From the NCBI GenBank assembly GCA_013399115.1, contig VXAA01006069.1, forward strand, positions 616,781 to 680,780: 64,000 nucleotides of DNA, written 5' to 3'. This DNA is from Anseranas semipalmata (lineage: Eukaryota > Chordata > Aves > Anseriformes > Anseranatidae). This document shows positions 36,581 to 50,220 of this stretch, one piece after another. A program made the position numbers and the translations under genes. How positions within the stretch are numbered: the first letter of the stretch is position 1; each line of letters begins with the position of its first letter. The notes under the pieces were generated by a model. It was not told the DNA's origin and searched no databases. It saw only the letters and a program-made list of their open reading frames with translations.

Positions 36581-39500
36581 AAAAATATTGCCATGTATGA
36601 TTTCCAGTATTTAATCTATCAATCCAGCCAAAGGTGTATTCCTAAAAGCAAAGTGCAAGAGCACCCAGTTGTCCAGTGTGTGATGTAAACTGCCTGGAAG
36701 GACATTTCTTTCTAACTTCTGTAAATTACCAGGTACCCTAAAGAATGATGGTTTGCCTTAGGAATGATTCTAAACTAGTCAGAAATCTAAATGACTTCTG
36801 GCTTTCTGCTTGTTGCATGCCCTGCAAAATAATACAAACACAGATGAAATGATTGAGTATTTTGATTGATGGTTTTGTAGTAGCCTGTGGGAAGGTTCAT
36901 ATGGAAATCGAATCCCATGACAACTGACTTTCAAGAGTGCTAGTTTAGATATCAGACATGCTTTCCCTCAGCTAATGGAGATTTGCACCTGACTGATGAT
37001 TCTCAAAACAAACTGCTGACAGATGTGTAGCAGGTATAGAGAAGTGATAGAGTTCTCTCTGTGAACAGGCTGAGAAGAGAAAAAGGGTTAGAGGCCTCTA
37101 GATCTCAGAAGACACGGAAGGGTTCAGAGGGCTTGGTTGCTGAGGGAAAGGAGGAGAGGCAAACTGATTTTTGCATAGGCTTGCCTTTGACATGGCTGCT
37201 ATTCCAAATACAACTTTCAGATCTGGAAAATGAGCCTCATGTGAACTGGACTTGAGAGAAAACAAACCCTCTTGCGCAGTGTGTGTCTGTGCTCCATGGC
37301 AGAGCCAGCCTGCAAGAAACTGAAGAGCCTCTGCGTCTGTGTAGATTCTGTATTATGTCAGATTATGCAGTCATGCATAAGAGGGCTTGTAATGCACATA
37401 CTAACTGCTAGATTTTACAAGGAGACACCCTAGTTTATGCTCCAAGCCGTTGCACGGTATTCAGTGGAATTGTCCTTTACGCATTTGTCTGGGGTTACAG
37501 ACGGAGCCTCTACAGTTCTCAGTGAGTTAGCATTCATGTAAAAATGTCTAGCACACAGGCTGATGCAAATTGCAGCACTTTTTAGCATTTACAGGCAGAT
37601 GACAGGGGATTAGAGATGGATATTAAAGAGTCTTCAGGTCATGATAGAAGTGTGTTGGCAGGAAAGGGGAAGAACCTTCTCATTTTTTCTCCTGATTTCC
37701 TTTGTTTTCAGCAATCATAAAACAGCCTGTTTTTTGCACCATAAAATTTAAACCAAGAATGTTGAACTGCATAATTCCTTAAAACATATAGCTGTTTACC
37801 TGTTAAAACCTCATTTACGGGTGGCAGGAGAAAGAACAGTATTTCCCGGTAAATGCTAAAGAATTTTTAGAAAATATTGATGTAATATATGCACACACTT
37901 ATTCTAAGTGGGCCTATATTGTGCATTGTAAAAAAATCTCAAAAATGTTAAGGTTGCAGTATGAAACGTTGAAGACAGAAAATGCCAGCATTAAGGTTGC
38001 TCCTGTAACAGCATTTGCCTGCTTTGTGGCTATGTTTCACGAACAGTCTTTAATTACTGGATCACATGCTGTTTTTTCCTGCAGGACCACTGCCTCATTC
38101 ACTGCACAGATGGGTTATGTTCTCTGAGTTCAGAGTTTTACCTTCGTTGTTTCATGCATGGCCCTAACTCATATTATCTGGGAAAGACTCATATCCTTCT
38201 CTAATTACAGAAATTTTCACTTCCTCCTAGGCTTATGTAGACTGCTCACCACTGTTATTGCAAAATGCTTCTCATATATTATAACATTAATTTTCATGCT
38301 GCCTTTGGAAGTTGTATGTCTTTTTTACATAGGGAGCCACAAAAAGATTGTCAGATTTACCCAGTTATTTTGTCTAAGATACTCAGAACCTGATTTTACA
38401 GAATGCTCAGCAGAGCACATGGTAAGGTACATGTACTCTGGTAGAGTTCCTCATTATTTTGGTCAGGTGTAGAAGTTTTTAGCGCTTCTGTAAATTAAAA
38501 ATTGGAAATCTGGAGCACAAAGGGCATGCTCTTTTTAGCCATTTGGACTATTAGATCAGTTACAGGTTTTTACATCTAGGAAATCCAAAACAAATTATCA
38601 GACCATTCCTGTGGTATGCAAGACTATTTACTGGAAGTTGCAAAAGCTTCCCATCACCTTCTTTTGAACTTACAATCCTTTAAACAAAAACTAATTCCCA
38701 GGAAAAAAGCAGAAGAGATGAAAGGTATCTTCACTACCCTTGGTGAGTGGAATGGGTTAAAATGGCCAAATTATTAAAAGAAAATGGACTGTGCCTCATG
38801 AGAAGCACTCCTTCTTAACCCTTGTTTTTGGCAAGGTGACCTGAGTAAAAAATGTATTTCTGACCCTCTCTGATCTGATGGGTTTAACATTATGATGTGA
38901 GCAACACCCTGCTCCTGAAGTCCCAGACTTCTTCCTATTTCCAGTCTCTGTGTTTCATGTCTTATCAATACTAATCTTTAAATTAAATAATCTCTCCTTT
39001 TTTAATATTTGCTTCCCAAATTCATGTATTTATGTATTGAATCAAAGTCCAAGCTGCACAAAGGAACTTCTGAGTTCCTTTGGTAAAGCAGGAGTCAGAA
39101 TGAAGTTCTCAGTCCTTCCACTGTCTTCAGTATGAGGCCGTCTTTCTTCTTTTCTTTCATTGCTTTCAACTTTTTTCATCGCTCATCTCAGATTTTTAAC
39201 AATGTATCAGGCTTCCTGTTGACATACACCTCCTTTATTACACCAATTTGTGCCCAAGCCAGGTCTGCCTTGTATGCTTAATGGGGGAATGTGCATAGCT
39301 CCTTTTTCTATACAGGTGAACAGAAGGACCAGAATTTTCATTTTGTCAACCCCCTAGTGGGTGTGTCTGCATCACCATTGTAGGCTGTGTCAGTAGTGTG
39401 CTTTGGAAGCAACTCTGTCAGCTTTTGCCACCTCCCAGGCTTTGATTTGTCTCACGGATCATAGGAATTAGATTTCTCTGAATGAAAATAAACCTGAAGA

Positions 39501-39920
39501 TGTACTCCAGGAGCATACTTAATACTTTCCAGTGCTACTGGGCATTCAGATGCAGTCTGAAGCCTACGTGGACATCAAACTTTTAGTACCAACTGTACTC
39601 TCTGATTTCAGCACCAGCAACATTTTTTTTTTTAAGTCAACTGAAAAACCTTTTGCCAGAGATAGTAACTGTTAAGAATAGTAGGTTGCCAACACACAAC
39701 TAGGCATATGCTTTGTTAATGAAGAAAGATTTTTTGTAGACAGCAGACAAACATTGATATTTGTGAATTATAGGGAAAAAGGGTCAACATACTGAAGTGT
39801 GACATGGAAAGAAAAGGTGTTAACTATGTCTGGGACTGAATTGTGCCTTCCAGATGTTATGATAAAACCACATTTCCCCTTCTTTTCCTTCTTCCCTTAA
39901 AGTCATTCATTTTCTTGTGA
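36581..39920. other. Unique noncoding DNA
   Basis: No supported gene. At 38386-38420 the text CCTGATTTTACAGAATGCTCAGCAGAGCAC weakly resembles another ancient amniote repeat arm. At 39349-39362 there is an imperfect (12/14) minus-oriented CTCF-like match. Neither is called. Confidence 0.5.
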
Positions 39921-40009
39921 TGATAAAATAATAAAAAATAAAAAATAAAAATTATAATAAATAACATTAAAAAAATCATTAAGCCAATGGAAAAAAATAT
40001 ATATATATT
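39921..40009 (+). repeat. A-rich low-complexity and (AT)n
   Basis: AAAATAAT/AAAAAATA-type units at 39921-39966 are followed, after about 30 bases, by a short (AT)n run at 39997-40009. Immediately after this block AGCAAG|GTAAGTATAA (40078) makes a near-consensus splice donor, but the segment before it is low-complexity. Confidence 0.85.
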
Positions 40010-42315
40010 AGTCAGAGGAAAACACTTTGTATGGAAGATTTCAGCCCAATCAGTTGCAGCTGGACAAAGCAGCAAGGTAAGTATAATGGGAAGTGTTGGG
40101 CAACCTTAACTACAGGTGATGTTACTGGCTCCACCTGTAGTATATATTATCAAAAACTATTTAAGCAATGTTGTCCTTAACTGTCAGGTTTCTTATATCA
40201 AACTTTCTGAATAGGAAGCCTGGAAATAACAAGCTGAGCTCATTAGTAGATTAGGTGCTGCAGTGAATCCATGTGTTTAGTATGAGTTCTTGTTCTTCAG
40301 TTTGATAGGGTTTCTTTTGGAGAGCAATTACATCTGATTGACATGTTTTCATGTGCCTCTAGCCCTGACTCCTTCTTGCTAAACAGTTCTAGATCAAGGA
40401 CAGTGACTTTTCTACTGCCATTAACTAAAATCAGGATCCAGGAGAAAAAGTTAAATACCTTTTAAGATGTGACTTGAAACAAATTATAAAATATGTATAA
40501 AGAGGAATATATTCTGGTTTCATATACTGTAGTTGTTGAAAGTCAAGTAAAAAACATAGTTTAAGGCATGGACATGCATTAAAATTAAGACAAATTCTCT
40601 TTCTATTTCATTTTTTCTTATCTGAAGTAGAAAAAAGGGCCAAATACAATTGCTAAATGTGCATATAGCTTTTCCATGTAATTTACACTTCCTTGTGCAC
40701 ATTAAATGATGTAATTTAGTGAAGTTTTATACTAATAATGCTATTATACAGTCTGAAATCCTGGTAAGTAGAAGTGGCTTTTTTTTTTTAATGAAATGTT
40801 TCACTGGAAAATAAAACCTACTTGAGGATAGCAAGTGTTCTTGCCCACTGAATTTTGCTGTTTATGAAAAAAAATTAAATTGAAAAGGATTAAAAGCTTA
40901 AAAAGTAAACAAACAAAAATCATTCCTCCCTTACTAAACCCAATATAAATGAATGTTTGCTTTAGTTTTAGTTCAGTTTGTTATCTTGTACTTTGTGGGT
41001 TTATTTTTTTCAAATTTAGAATTTATTTATGAGCTAAAATGAAACAGAAGTCTATTACCTCCCCCTTTGCACCTCAGGTTCAAGGGAAGTATTTTTACAT
41101 GCCTCTCATTCACCTATAATGATCTGGTAGCTAAAACTAATTGGTTGGATTTGTGTTTTGATTAATTCTAAAGAATCTGCCATGATTGTCCAATGAAGAT
41201 TTTGTGCCTGAACACAGCAAGCAATACAGACAAAAGTTACGTTTGCTTTCCTTTTATAAAACAATGGCTCCTTTTTTTTCTGATGCCTGTCTTGGGAAGC
41301 TGCAGAACAGTTTGTGTTCCCTAAGAGAGCTAGCTCAAGTAAGCTGTCATGCAGTAGACTTTAAAGATTCTGACTGGTCAGTGAGGAGATTTTTTTCCTT
41401 TGAGGGCATGTGGGTAAAACAAAGAACATTTTGCTCTGTTTTGGATCCCGATTTCACCTATTTGCCATAAATTTCCAGAACTCCCTCTTACTTTCATGTA
41501 TCTGTTTCATGGACGACCATATCTAGGACTTCTCCGTTCTCAGACCTTTTTGACTTTAATGGATAGTCAGAACTGGCTTATGAATTTTTCTTATAGTGAT
41601 TGGTGTGCAGAGGAGTTTTACTTATATTTTCTGTCCATATTTGTTTCCTATCTTGCACTAATTCACTTCTGAATACCAACTTTTAGTATTGGTGCCATGG
41701 TAGGAGGTTTGGGATTATCGTCAGCTTCCTTTTCAAGAGAAATGCAGTTCCATGAATGAAGTGCAGATGAAAAATGGTGTGATAAATAGCATGGAAAAAC
41801 AACCACACGCTCCTGCTTCTTGCTGTTGGCCCACATTCTATCACAAGCAAAAGCTCTGGTCTGCAGCTATATGCAGAGAGAGTGAGCGCAGATCCTTACA
41901 TTATGTTTCATATCCATTTCTAATGAAATGTCTTAGAGTTGGCTACAGAACTGGAGGGATGTAGGGCTCTTAAACTAGGAGCCTTATAGATCAGATCATG
42001 TGGCTGGAGCAGATGTACACCAAATTATTGTACTGGATGTCTGTCTTGCTCTGTGGATATCTGCCCATAATCAGGATTGTTTATCCCTTTGTTTTTGTAT
42101 TTATTAGTAAGAATGTAACCTAAAAAATAACCTACTGGGTTTGCCAAAACCAGAAATGCCAGGTCATGTAGTGCAAAGCAGTAAGGGCCCTGTTAGTCAC
42201 TTGATGTTTTGCGCTGAGTTATCCTACATTGCAATTTGTTGTTGTCTTGATTTAGCCAAGTGTGGTTATGTATATAGTTGCCTTGCATTTTTCAGAAAAT
42301 GCTGTCCCTTTTATT
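40010..42315. other. Unique noncoding DNA
   Basis: AT-rich; short open frames only (94 codons at 41186-41470 plus, 70 at 41752-41964 plus), with no recognisable proteins. Confidence 0.5.
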
Positions 42316-42410
42316 TCACAGAGCAGTTGAGGTTGGCAGGGACCTCTGGAGGTCATCGGGTCCCACCCCTGCTCAAGCAGGGCCACCTAGAGCAGGTTGC
42401 CCAGGACCAT
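42316..42410 (-). mobile_element. Very short CR1 LINE 3' end, minus strand
   Basis: On the plus strand this begins TTCACAGAGCAGTTGAGG, then GTTGGCAGGGACCTCTGG, AGGTCATCGGGTCCCACCCC and TGCTCAAGCAGGGCCACCTA, and ends GAGCAGGTTGCCCAGGACC. That is the reverse complement of the last ~95 bases of a CR1 of the CTGTGAA-tail type. The element broke off extremely early during insertion. It makes part of a chance 115-codon plus frame (42141-42488), which is therefore not a gene. Confidence 0.88.
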
Positions 42411-45221
42411 GCTTCTGTTTGTAGGAATGTGTTTATAAACGGTGCTCTTCGTAACTTAGTGCAGTCCTCTGAAGTGTGTGTTTTTTAAGCAAATTGGTGA
42501 AATTAGTAGCTCGAGGAGAGTTTAGAAAAAATAATGGGTTGATAAAACAGCAAAATTACTAAACTCAGTTTTCATGAGATTACCCATCTGAGGGCAGAGT
42601 TTACACATTCTTTTGCACCTTGGCACACTGCAAGTGGTTGAGTGCTGCCCACAGTAACAACAGCTGTTAGCACATCAAATATCTCGTTATGTCATTTTGA
42701 CATTGGATTTTTCAGGGCCAAAAAGTACATCTTTTACTTGTAAAAGGCTAAACTTATGACCCAGTTGTGTGCTTTCCCCGCTAAGATCTTTGTGATTTGT
42801 AGAGTTTATAGTATAATAGGGCACTGGTCATATACCTGCACTTCTAGATGTTTCCTCCACAGCAAATTGTTAACAGTACTGTCATTGCTATTGTAGTAGT
42901 GATAAGAGAATAACTTTCATGGAACAGATTTGCCATCAGTGTTGTCATCCCCCAAGTACATGAGCTTCGGGCACTAGCTCACCTGGAGTTTGGCAGTCCC
43001 TATGGTGTGCTCCATTGCATTTCCACAACCAGGAGGAGCTCTGACCTAGCCAGGCTGGGTGGCTTTTGCATCTGGGGGACTGACATGAACTGTTTCATTT
43101 TTAGAGATAATTCATTAGTGATTTCAAAACAGTATGTGAGAACAAACATTAATGCTTTCAAAAAACAACAGTAGTTGGCCATTTTCCTTAAACTAGTTGT
43201 TTTCCCACTGATTTCAGAAGCCTCTTACTTTCCTCTCCCTGCTGTTACTCACACTCTGCCACTCAGTTATGTGCAGTGCTATAATGATCTTAGTAGAAAC
43301 AGAATATGCCAGGTGTACTCTTCTTTTTGACAACAAAAGACCAGATGACAAAACTGTTTTGTTCCTATGCATTTTTCCCTGAAAACTTACCATAAGAAAT
43401 TTAGTTCTCTCTTGCCAAATTAACAGTTTAATATAGTAATTAGCAAGTTCTGCCAAAATATCTATTCCAGCAAGGAATTGCATTTGGGAGCACTTCTATT
43501 TCTTTCCTTAAACACTGACCACAGAACTTAATTAACTTTCTTTTCCATCATAAATTCCAGTGCAGGCAATGACCACCGTGTCCTCCCCCACTCCTACATG
43601 CCCAGTTATGATAAATTGGCCCTCGCGCAGCCAATCTGGAGGCAGGTGCCTGTATGAATCTCAGGGGTTATACATCCTGTACTATCCACAGGGCTGATTA
43701 ATAATGATCTTTTCACTGAACCCCCTTCTTTATTCTGTGTTTACGCTTCAGTGAAACACGGAGACATTTATGTTAGAATGAGAGGGTTCCTCCCATCCAG
43801 ATTATACTTCTCATTTAAACTAATCTCTTTTGCAATTGGTTTGCATGTGCATGCTGCAAGGCTCCTGCGTTTGATCCCTTGACCCACGCGACCATTCCTA
43901 TTGTTCTACAGCAAACAGGACCTTTGCCCCCTTCCTTTTTCTCAGTAACTCCTGTATTTCTATACATTTGCATCAATGTGTTTACTCTCCCCGCATTTCC
44001 CCTTGCCCTATTAATGCTGCATTTCGAGTGAGCTCCAGCTGAACCGGCATCGCCCAACAGTTTGTGGGTAGGGTCTTGTATTTTGTTTGCAACGTTGCCT
44101 GTGAGGTTTTTATACACTGAAATCAGGAAAAGTTGTCACCAATTTGGGCATTTCAGGGGACCCTTTCTAGTAGTCTGTCAATATCTCTGCACACACGTTT
44201 GTAAACAGTGTCATTAGATGCATAGGAGCCAAAATTTAATCATAAAGCAATGGAATGTAAGTTATTACGTGTCTGTGGGAACATCTAGATGCTGTAGTGG
44301 ACAACATGCTGAATTTCCTGGGCTGCAATGTTTGTGCAAAGCACCGTGCTGTTGTGCTGGTGCAATAGCTTGGGCTTAAACAGTAATCTAGAAGGACACA
44401 GTGACTCAAAGCCAGTGGTGCCATGCAGTAATTGCTTCTGGGTCTGGGTCTAGCTCACGTGAAAGTCTCCACACCACGCTCCTTTGAGGTGAGAGTCGCT
44501 GTACAGGCAGATCAGGCGTTTTTGCATCTGAGGTATAGACAAGGCCTGAGTTACTTTGGAAATGAGAAGTTGCTTTCTCCCCAGATCTGGTCATTAGGCA
44601 TTTCTGAAAACTTTGTGCAAGTCTTCTTTTTTTCTTTTCTCTTGCTACACTTTTTGAGCTCTGATTACTAAAATAGAGCTAGGAGTTAAGGATGGGAAGG
44701 GTGTCCTCAAATTAGGTATCTATTTTAAAATTATTTTACCTGTCTTAATTCAGCATTTTATTTTTGTTTGCTTTTGTCTTATTTTAAAATTTTGCTGAAT
44801 CTGAGCAGACAGTTTCATTGCACTGTTTGCAAAAATGCTTTTGTGTTTCCTTTATGGTGGCAACCTTTTCGTCCTCAAATTGTCTGTGAATACAGCAAAC
44901 ATACAATTTTCATTGATGGAATTCCCCAGTGCCTTGTTGGATTTATTGTAGCTGGTCACTGGGGAAAAGATTTTGGCTGTGATTGAGTCCTGTTCTTTGG
45001 TTATTTCCAGCACTGGAGCATTCTGTCTTTTCATTCAGTGTCAAGCATGCTGCAGACCTGACTGGTTTTGATGTACTGCTCCATTACCCTTTATTTTAAT
45101 AGCCTGATTTCCTCAATGTTTTGTCTCCAGATCCTTTGCATATTTTAGTTCTGTCCATGAAATTATTAATTTTTAAGTCATTTTCTTCTCTTCATTTTTT
45201 TTTTTTCAGACACTGGTACTT
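42411..45221. other. Unique noncoding DNA
   Basis: No firm gene. A possible minus-strand first exon lies at 43391-43483: ATG at 43483, 31 open codons, then ATG|GTAAGTTTTC. Its reading begins MQFLAGIDILAELANYYIKL. There is no supported partner exon. A moderately GC-rich stretch at 43560-44060 shows no repeat. Confidence 0.45.
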
Positions 45222-45270
45222 CTTTTTCTTTTTCTTTTTCTTTTTCTTTTTCTTTTTCTTTTTCTTTTTC
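45222..45270 (+). repeat. (CTTTTT)n hexamer array, eight perfect units
   Basis: C occurs every six bases from 45222 to 45270 with five T between each: eight perfect units and one terminal C, directly followed by AG. The array therefore forms an unusually strong polypyrimidine tract plus acceptor-like CAG at 45270-45272. The frame after it (FPPLTYMRKYSRSVAEK...) stops after 21 codons, with no donor seen. Confidence 0.95.
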
Positions 45271-48200
45271 AGTTCCCACCACTCACATACATGAGAAAAT
45301 ATTCAAGAAGTGTGGCTGAAAAGGCCGTCTCCACGTAATCACTGTTGTTCTTGGTTCAAAACCAAAGCAATCCATAATTAAATCAAGCTCAAGTGTCTTG
45401 TCACCAGATTGCCGATGAACGTTTTAATTATTAACAGGTTCTGAAGGGGGAGGGGGGAAAAACCTACTTGAAAGAATAAACTTTGTTTTCTCCTACTGCT
45501 GCCTGTGTCTTCATCATATGAAGTTGTCAAATTGACTTTCCTCTTGAAAATATCCTCACGAAATGACTTGATAACTAGTGGAGGGTTAAACTGAAGTAAC
45601 ATTTAACTACAGCTTATGATTCCTTTTGTTTTGCTAGGCAGAATGTCACTAATGAGAAGTAAGATGTTTATAGTCCCTGCATTTTTCACTTATTATCCAG
45701 GTCTAACTACAGTTTGGTTATTATCGTGCATTCAAAATAAAAGCAGGACATAGAAGAACAGTAGATGTCATGCTGAGCCCAAACACCATCAAACAAAAGG
45801 TTTCTTCATACTTAAAGGCTTCTCTCTGATGTTCAAATCAGCCCTTAAAAGCATAACAATTAATGCCAGGGGGGTTTCTGAGTTACTTTTGATAAGGACA
45901 CTCTAAAACGGGAAGAGTTATGGTAGGTGTTGTTGTTTCCTTGCTTAAAACAATCATGTTCGCTTGCCGTGGAAATGAAAGTGAAGTAAGTGTAGCTTGT
46001 TAAAAAAGATGCTGAATATTTTTAAGGTGCTTCATGATATTGTTTCATAATGGCATAACAAATGCAGTCTCTACTTAGGAAAGATGCTTTCAGTCTGTTG
46101 GGGTTATTTCTGTGGATGAAAGAAAGGAAATGATGAAGGAATCTCATGATCTTTTCTGACATTATTTATGCTATATTAGAGTGGAGTAGTAATCACCAAT
46201 ATTTTGTTAGGAACTTGTGCTTACAGCCTGAAAATCCTAACAACTATCAATAGCAATGAATTCAGTATGTGGTATAGTTTTAATTGCACTTAGAAGAACC
46301 TATTTGCTTTTGCCACTTGAAAACCCAAGGACTAATTATTTCCATTTGGGTATTATAGCAGCAAGCTTTGGCTTTTGCCTCAGGTTAAAAGAAAAGAGTT
46401 TTATTTATTTTTTTAGTGCCTGATGCTTTTACTGATTGCAGTATTTGAAATGTGAGGAGGAGGTTCCAGTGATTCCTACTGTGGCAATCTGCGATTGGCC
46501 TAGCTGTGAGCACACTTCTGAGAGAAATTACTGGGGTCTGCATTACTGGCTACATCGCCTGTGCTGTTGGCAGCGCTGATACACGCTCAGCTATGCCAGT
46601 ATATGTGGTATTGACGTTAACATAGATCAAGATGCACTCCAGGCTGGGTTTGTTCTTCTCATTTCCATATTCCTTCCGTTCATCGGCAACGAGCTGCACC
46701 TTCCCACCGTATTCCCACTTGGGAAAAGCAAGAATGTGGAAAGCGAGTCTTGTTGTTCACATACTTTTTTTTCTAGCGAGTTCTTTGTCTGCAACAGTGT
46801 ACCTTTAGATGAGGGCACAAGGTCATCATTAGTAACCAGAGTAGCAAGGATTTGGTTGTTGCTGGATAGAAAAGAGTTGGTTAGGAGGAAGGGGTAGAGA
46901 TAGTTCCCTTGTAAGTGTGTCTGCTGTGTAACGAGTGAATTGATTTCTGAGGGAGATTCCCAACAATTCAAAGCTTCCTCTTTGCAGAGGAACGCTGGAA
47001 TCTGCTGCATCCTAGTGAAGGGGAATGGAGAAAAAACTGACTTTGCAGGCTTAGCTCAGCTCTCAGGTTGATTAAGTCTCTGCCGGCTCTCAATTGTATT
47101 CTGTATTGCTGCAAAACTGTAAATATGGATAAATTCTGCAGAAATGAGACTGAATTTTTCCAAATATACAGATTTGCAATTCAGAGTAGTATTTGTTCCA
47201 GCAGGTCTTAAATAGTCTGAAGTGCTACTGCGTGAGTTTTTAATGAGATGCTTTTTTTACAATGTACCTTGAAATGCAAAACAGATAGTGAAGTCTTTAG
47301 TGTGTTGAAGTTTGAAGCTGTTTAGATGATGATACGATCTTTAAAAAGTAACACAACCTAGAGCTTTGTATGAAGCTGGGGATACCTGTTGTTTAGTACG
47401 AGAAGCAGGGGGCTGGTAAAAGCTGCTGTGTGTGAGATCTCCCATGCATTTGGGATAAACATAAGAAGTCATTAAAGTGCAATGTAGTAATATAGCTGAC
47501 CCACCCTTGAAAGTCTAAGCTAAGGCAAGACTAGAGCTGGTCCACATGGTGAAGGAGTCTCAGTGTGGACCAGATGCAAAGCCAGAAATTAGGAAATTCA
47601 TCCTGGTGAGGGAGAATGAAGAGGACATTTGGATAATATGGACAGAAGAAAGAGCAGACAGAGCCGGTATTGCAGAGGCAGCAGGAGGATGGGCAGGAAA
47701 ATGAAGACACTTGTAGCATGATGCTGAAAGAAAGCTAGAAGGGACCCCCTCAGCACAGGCTAGAAAGAAGAAGCATATTGCACTGAGCAAGTGCTGTTTT
47801 CCCACTGTGCTCAGGGGAACAGGACATATATATATTTGAAAATAAACAGTTTTGCATCAAAGAAATACCTGTCATCAACTTCTCCATGTAAAAGGGAAAA
47901 GAATACATGAGACACTGAATGTTTGCTGCTGCTCTGATCAAAACATAGCATTATCTTTCTCTCTCTCTTCCAAAGAACATATGAGGTTGTGCAAGCTACC
48001 TGCTGAAGGCCTTATGGCTTTTTTTTTTACGTGTATATAAGCTCCTGAAGATGTAGAGGTACCTAGTGGAGTTCTTGAAAACACCCAGGATCCTAACTTG
48101 CTTCATAGACAACAACAATTAGATGCCTAGGTGTTTTAGAGCGATCCTGTTAAAGGACTTCTAGGTGTTGTAGTGCCTTGGAAAGTAGGCACCCTTGTCC

Positions 48201-48960
48201 TTTAATCTGATCTGCTTTAGGCTGTGGACATCCTATGGCCAGTCTCCAGTGCTGACAAAAATATTGGGCTGTTCTCTCTGTCGCTTGTTCATTCTGGGTC
48301 ATAATAGAATCAGACCACAGATTTTTGAAAAAGAAGGCTTGAACAGAAAGCTAAGCTCTTGAATGAATAGCATTTTAGTTTTCACAGGTCCCAGGGTTCT
48401 CAAGAGTGAAAACAAATAAAAACATCCACTCAGCTTCATGAATGTCATGATGTGGGCTACTTGGGAATGACAAATATTAGTTAGGAGTCCAGTCCGGGAA
48501 GCGAGATCTTTAGCAAGTAACGTCAGTAATATACATGTAGCCTGTTTCTCAGCCTACTGCTATCCTCGCATTAATAACACAGAGTATAGCAATGTTCTTT
48601 CTAATGTTTTTATTAGGCTCTGTTTTTCTTACTTTCCAAAAAGTTTTTCCATTTTGAGCAGAAGCCACTCTGGGTTACAAGAGTAGGATTTGGAATGTGT
48701 TTGGCTCCTGTGTCTCCTTTTATTTTCTGTATGCAACTACATCTTGTCTGTGTATTAAGACAACTTAAAATTGACAAATATTTATTCTTAGGACAAGTGC
48801 TCTATATTATTCCCTGCTACAATGTATAAAATGTGATCCTTAGAATGATTCGTACGTCTTACCTCAGATACCCTGTAAAAGTCAGTAGTGTTCGGTATTC
48901 AGCACAGACAAAACCAGTACAATCTGGCCGTGAGTGAATGAAAGCTGATCATCTTTTCAG
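45271..48960. other. Unique noncoding DNA
   Basis: No supported gene. A 127-codon minus frame (46627-47010) and pyrimidine-rich minus frames at 47531-47805 have no recognised domain. A short (TA)n lies near 47826-47836. Confidence 0.5.
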
Positions 48961-48994
48961 GAATTCTTGAGTGTTGGCTTCCTCGCTAAAAGAG
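48961..48994 (+). other. Candidate 34-nt microexon, plus strand
   Basis: Acceptor ATCATCTTTTCAG (ending 48960) and near-consensus donor AAGAG|GTAAGTCT (48995) bound 34 bases that are open in one frame (EFLSVGFLAKR). The phase would fit joining to 52203-52272, giving a continuous open reading. Short length and the high background of such pairs make this weak. Confidence 0.15.
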
Positions 48995-49899
48995 GTAAGT
49001 CTCGTCATTGTTACTTGAACTGGAAGAATGCAGAGCATTCTGTTGTCTCCTAAAATCCTTTCATAAGCCCTACTTTTTCCACACCTGTTGCATCTAGGTA
49101 ATTCTGAATACGACGAAATGCTGAAGTTCTTTTCTGTGTTAACTTCAGTGGCTGCTGTTTGCCATTTTGGTTATATTGCTGCATTTTGAAGGTCACCCTG
49201 TACTTAGCAGTCCCATCACAACCAAGCGCTAATGCTGACTTTTTTTCCTGATGATGTAGAGCTGTAACTGGCACACAATAGGAGTCCATCAAAACTTTAT
49301 CCTCCGCTGAGTATTATTGCGTTTGTAAAGATAATATTAATACACAGATCTAATGCTCTATGGATCATTATCTGGCAATGGACCAATAGTTGGGTATAAA
49401 ACACTAAGAACTCAAAAGGAATACTGATTCCTTTGGGCTTATAATTGTTGTTCATTACAAACTGCTACCAAAATAGGCCTGAGCTGATTCATAGAGAATT
49501 AAGTAGATTTGGTTTAGTAATGTTTTCAGGTTTCTGAATAAATTTTGCATGCATCTTGACTGTTAGAAGGGAATACTGACATTAGGAAAGGGTAATGAAC
49601 AAATCTGCAAGAAAAAAGAACAACCTCAGCTTATCAACCTATTCAAAACCTATTAAGTTCTGATGAAATTAGTTTTTTTTTTGCTTCCATGTATAGATGT
49701 GCAACAAGTCATAAGTTGTGGACTTTAATAATATATTTTCTTCACAAGCAATAACACAGCAATTAGGAAGTGTTCACTGAGGTAGAAATAATGGTAACTG
49801 CTGCGCAGATTAGCTTTGCTAAAGGGAGCTCTCAGACATACAGTAAAACAACATATTCCAGGTTCCTGTTGGTGTGTAATTTCTACTTTATTTACTTAT
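48995..49899. other. Unique noncoding DNA
   Basis: AT-rich with an 80-codon minus frame (49050-49292) of no recognised content. Confidence 0.5.
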
Positions 49900-50220
49900 C
49901 ATCACAGTTAAAGAGGACTCCTGGCAGTAATGAGGCTACATAAATGCACATATAATACTATAAGATGTTACAAATTATATAAAAGATAAATCTAATGATT
50001 ACCTATTATAATGACAGTGCAATCACTGGGGAAATAGTACAGTTTTGAGAACTCCATGGCTCGCAAAAATGCCACTGTGCAATGTATTCATTATTTCTGA
50101 GCTTCTTGTGCTTCTGCGTGGCTCTTAGTAAGATGTGTAACTCACTTTAAAGGGAGCTGCTAAGCGCAATGGCTCACAAATCTTTATCTGGTTCAGCAAT
50201 ACTTAGAAGTACTGTGGTAA
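49900..50220. promoter_or_regulatory. Candidate conserved noncoding element
   Basis: Repeat-free, even-textured AT-rich sequence with several short regulatory-like words (AATCACTGGGGAAATAG, CACTTTAAAGGGAGC, AAATCTTTATCTGG). It resembles deeply conserved enhancers in style only. Confidence 0.2.

Noticed and set aside
39902..40077. Exon-like segment with strong acceptor and AAG|GTAAGTA donor
   Set aside because: The interior is low-complexity A-rich and AT-repeat sequence with multiple stops in most frames. The donor alone is good, so I did not list it as an exon.
42141..42488. 115-codon plus-strand open frame
   Set aside because: Its middle part is the reverse complement of a CR1 3' end, so it is not a host gene.
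48100..48200. Possible further copy of the 34156 MITE-like family
   Set aside because: TTAGATGCCTAGGTGTTTTAGAG resembles part of it, but similarity is too short and broken to call.
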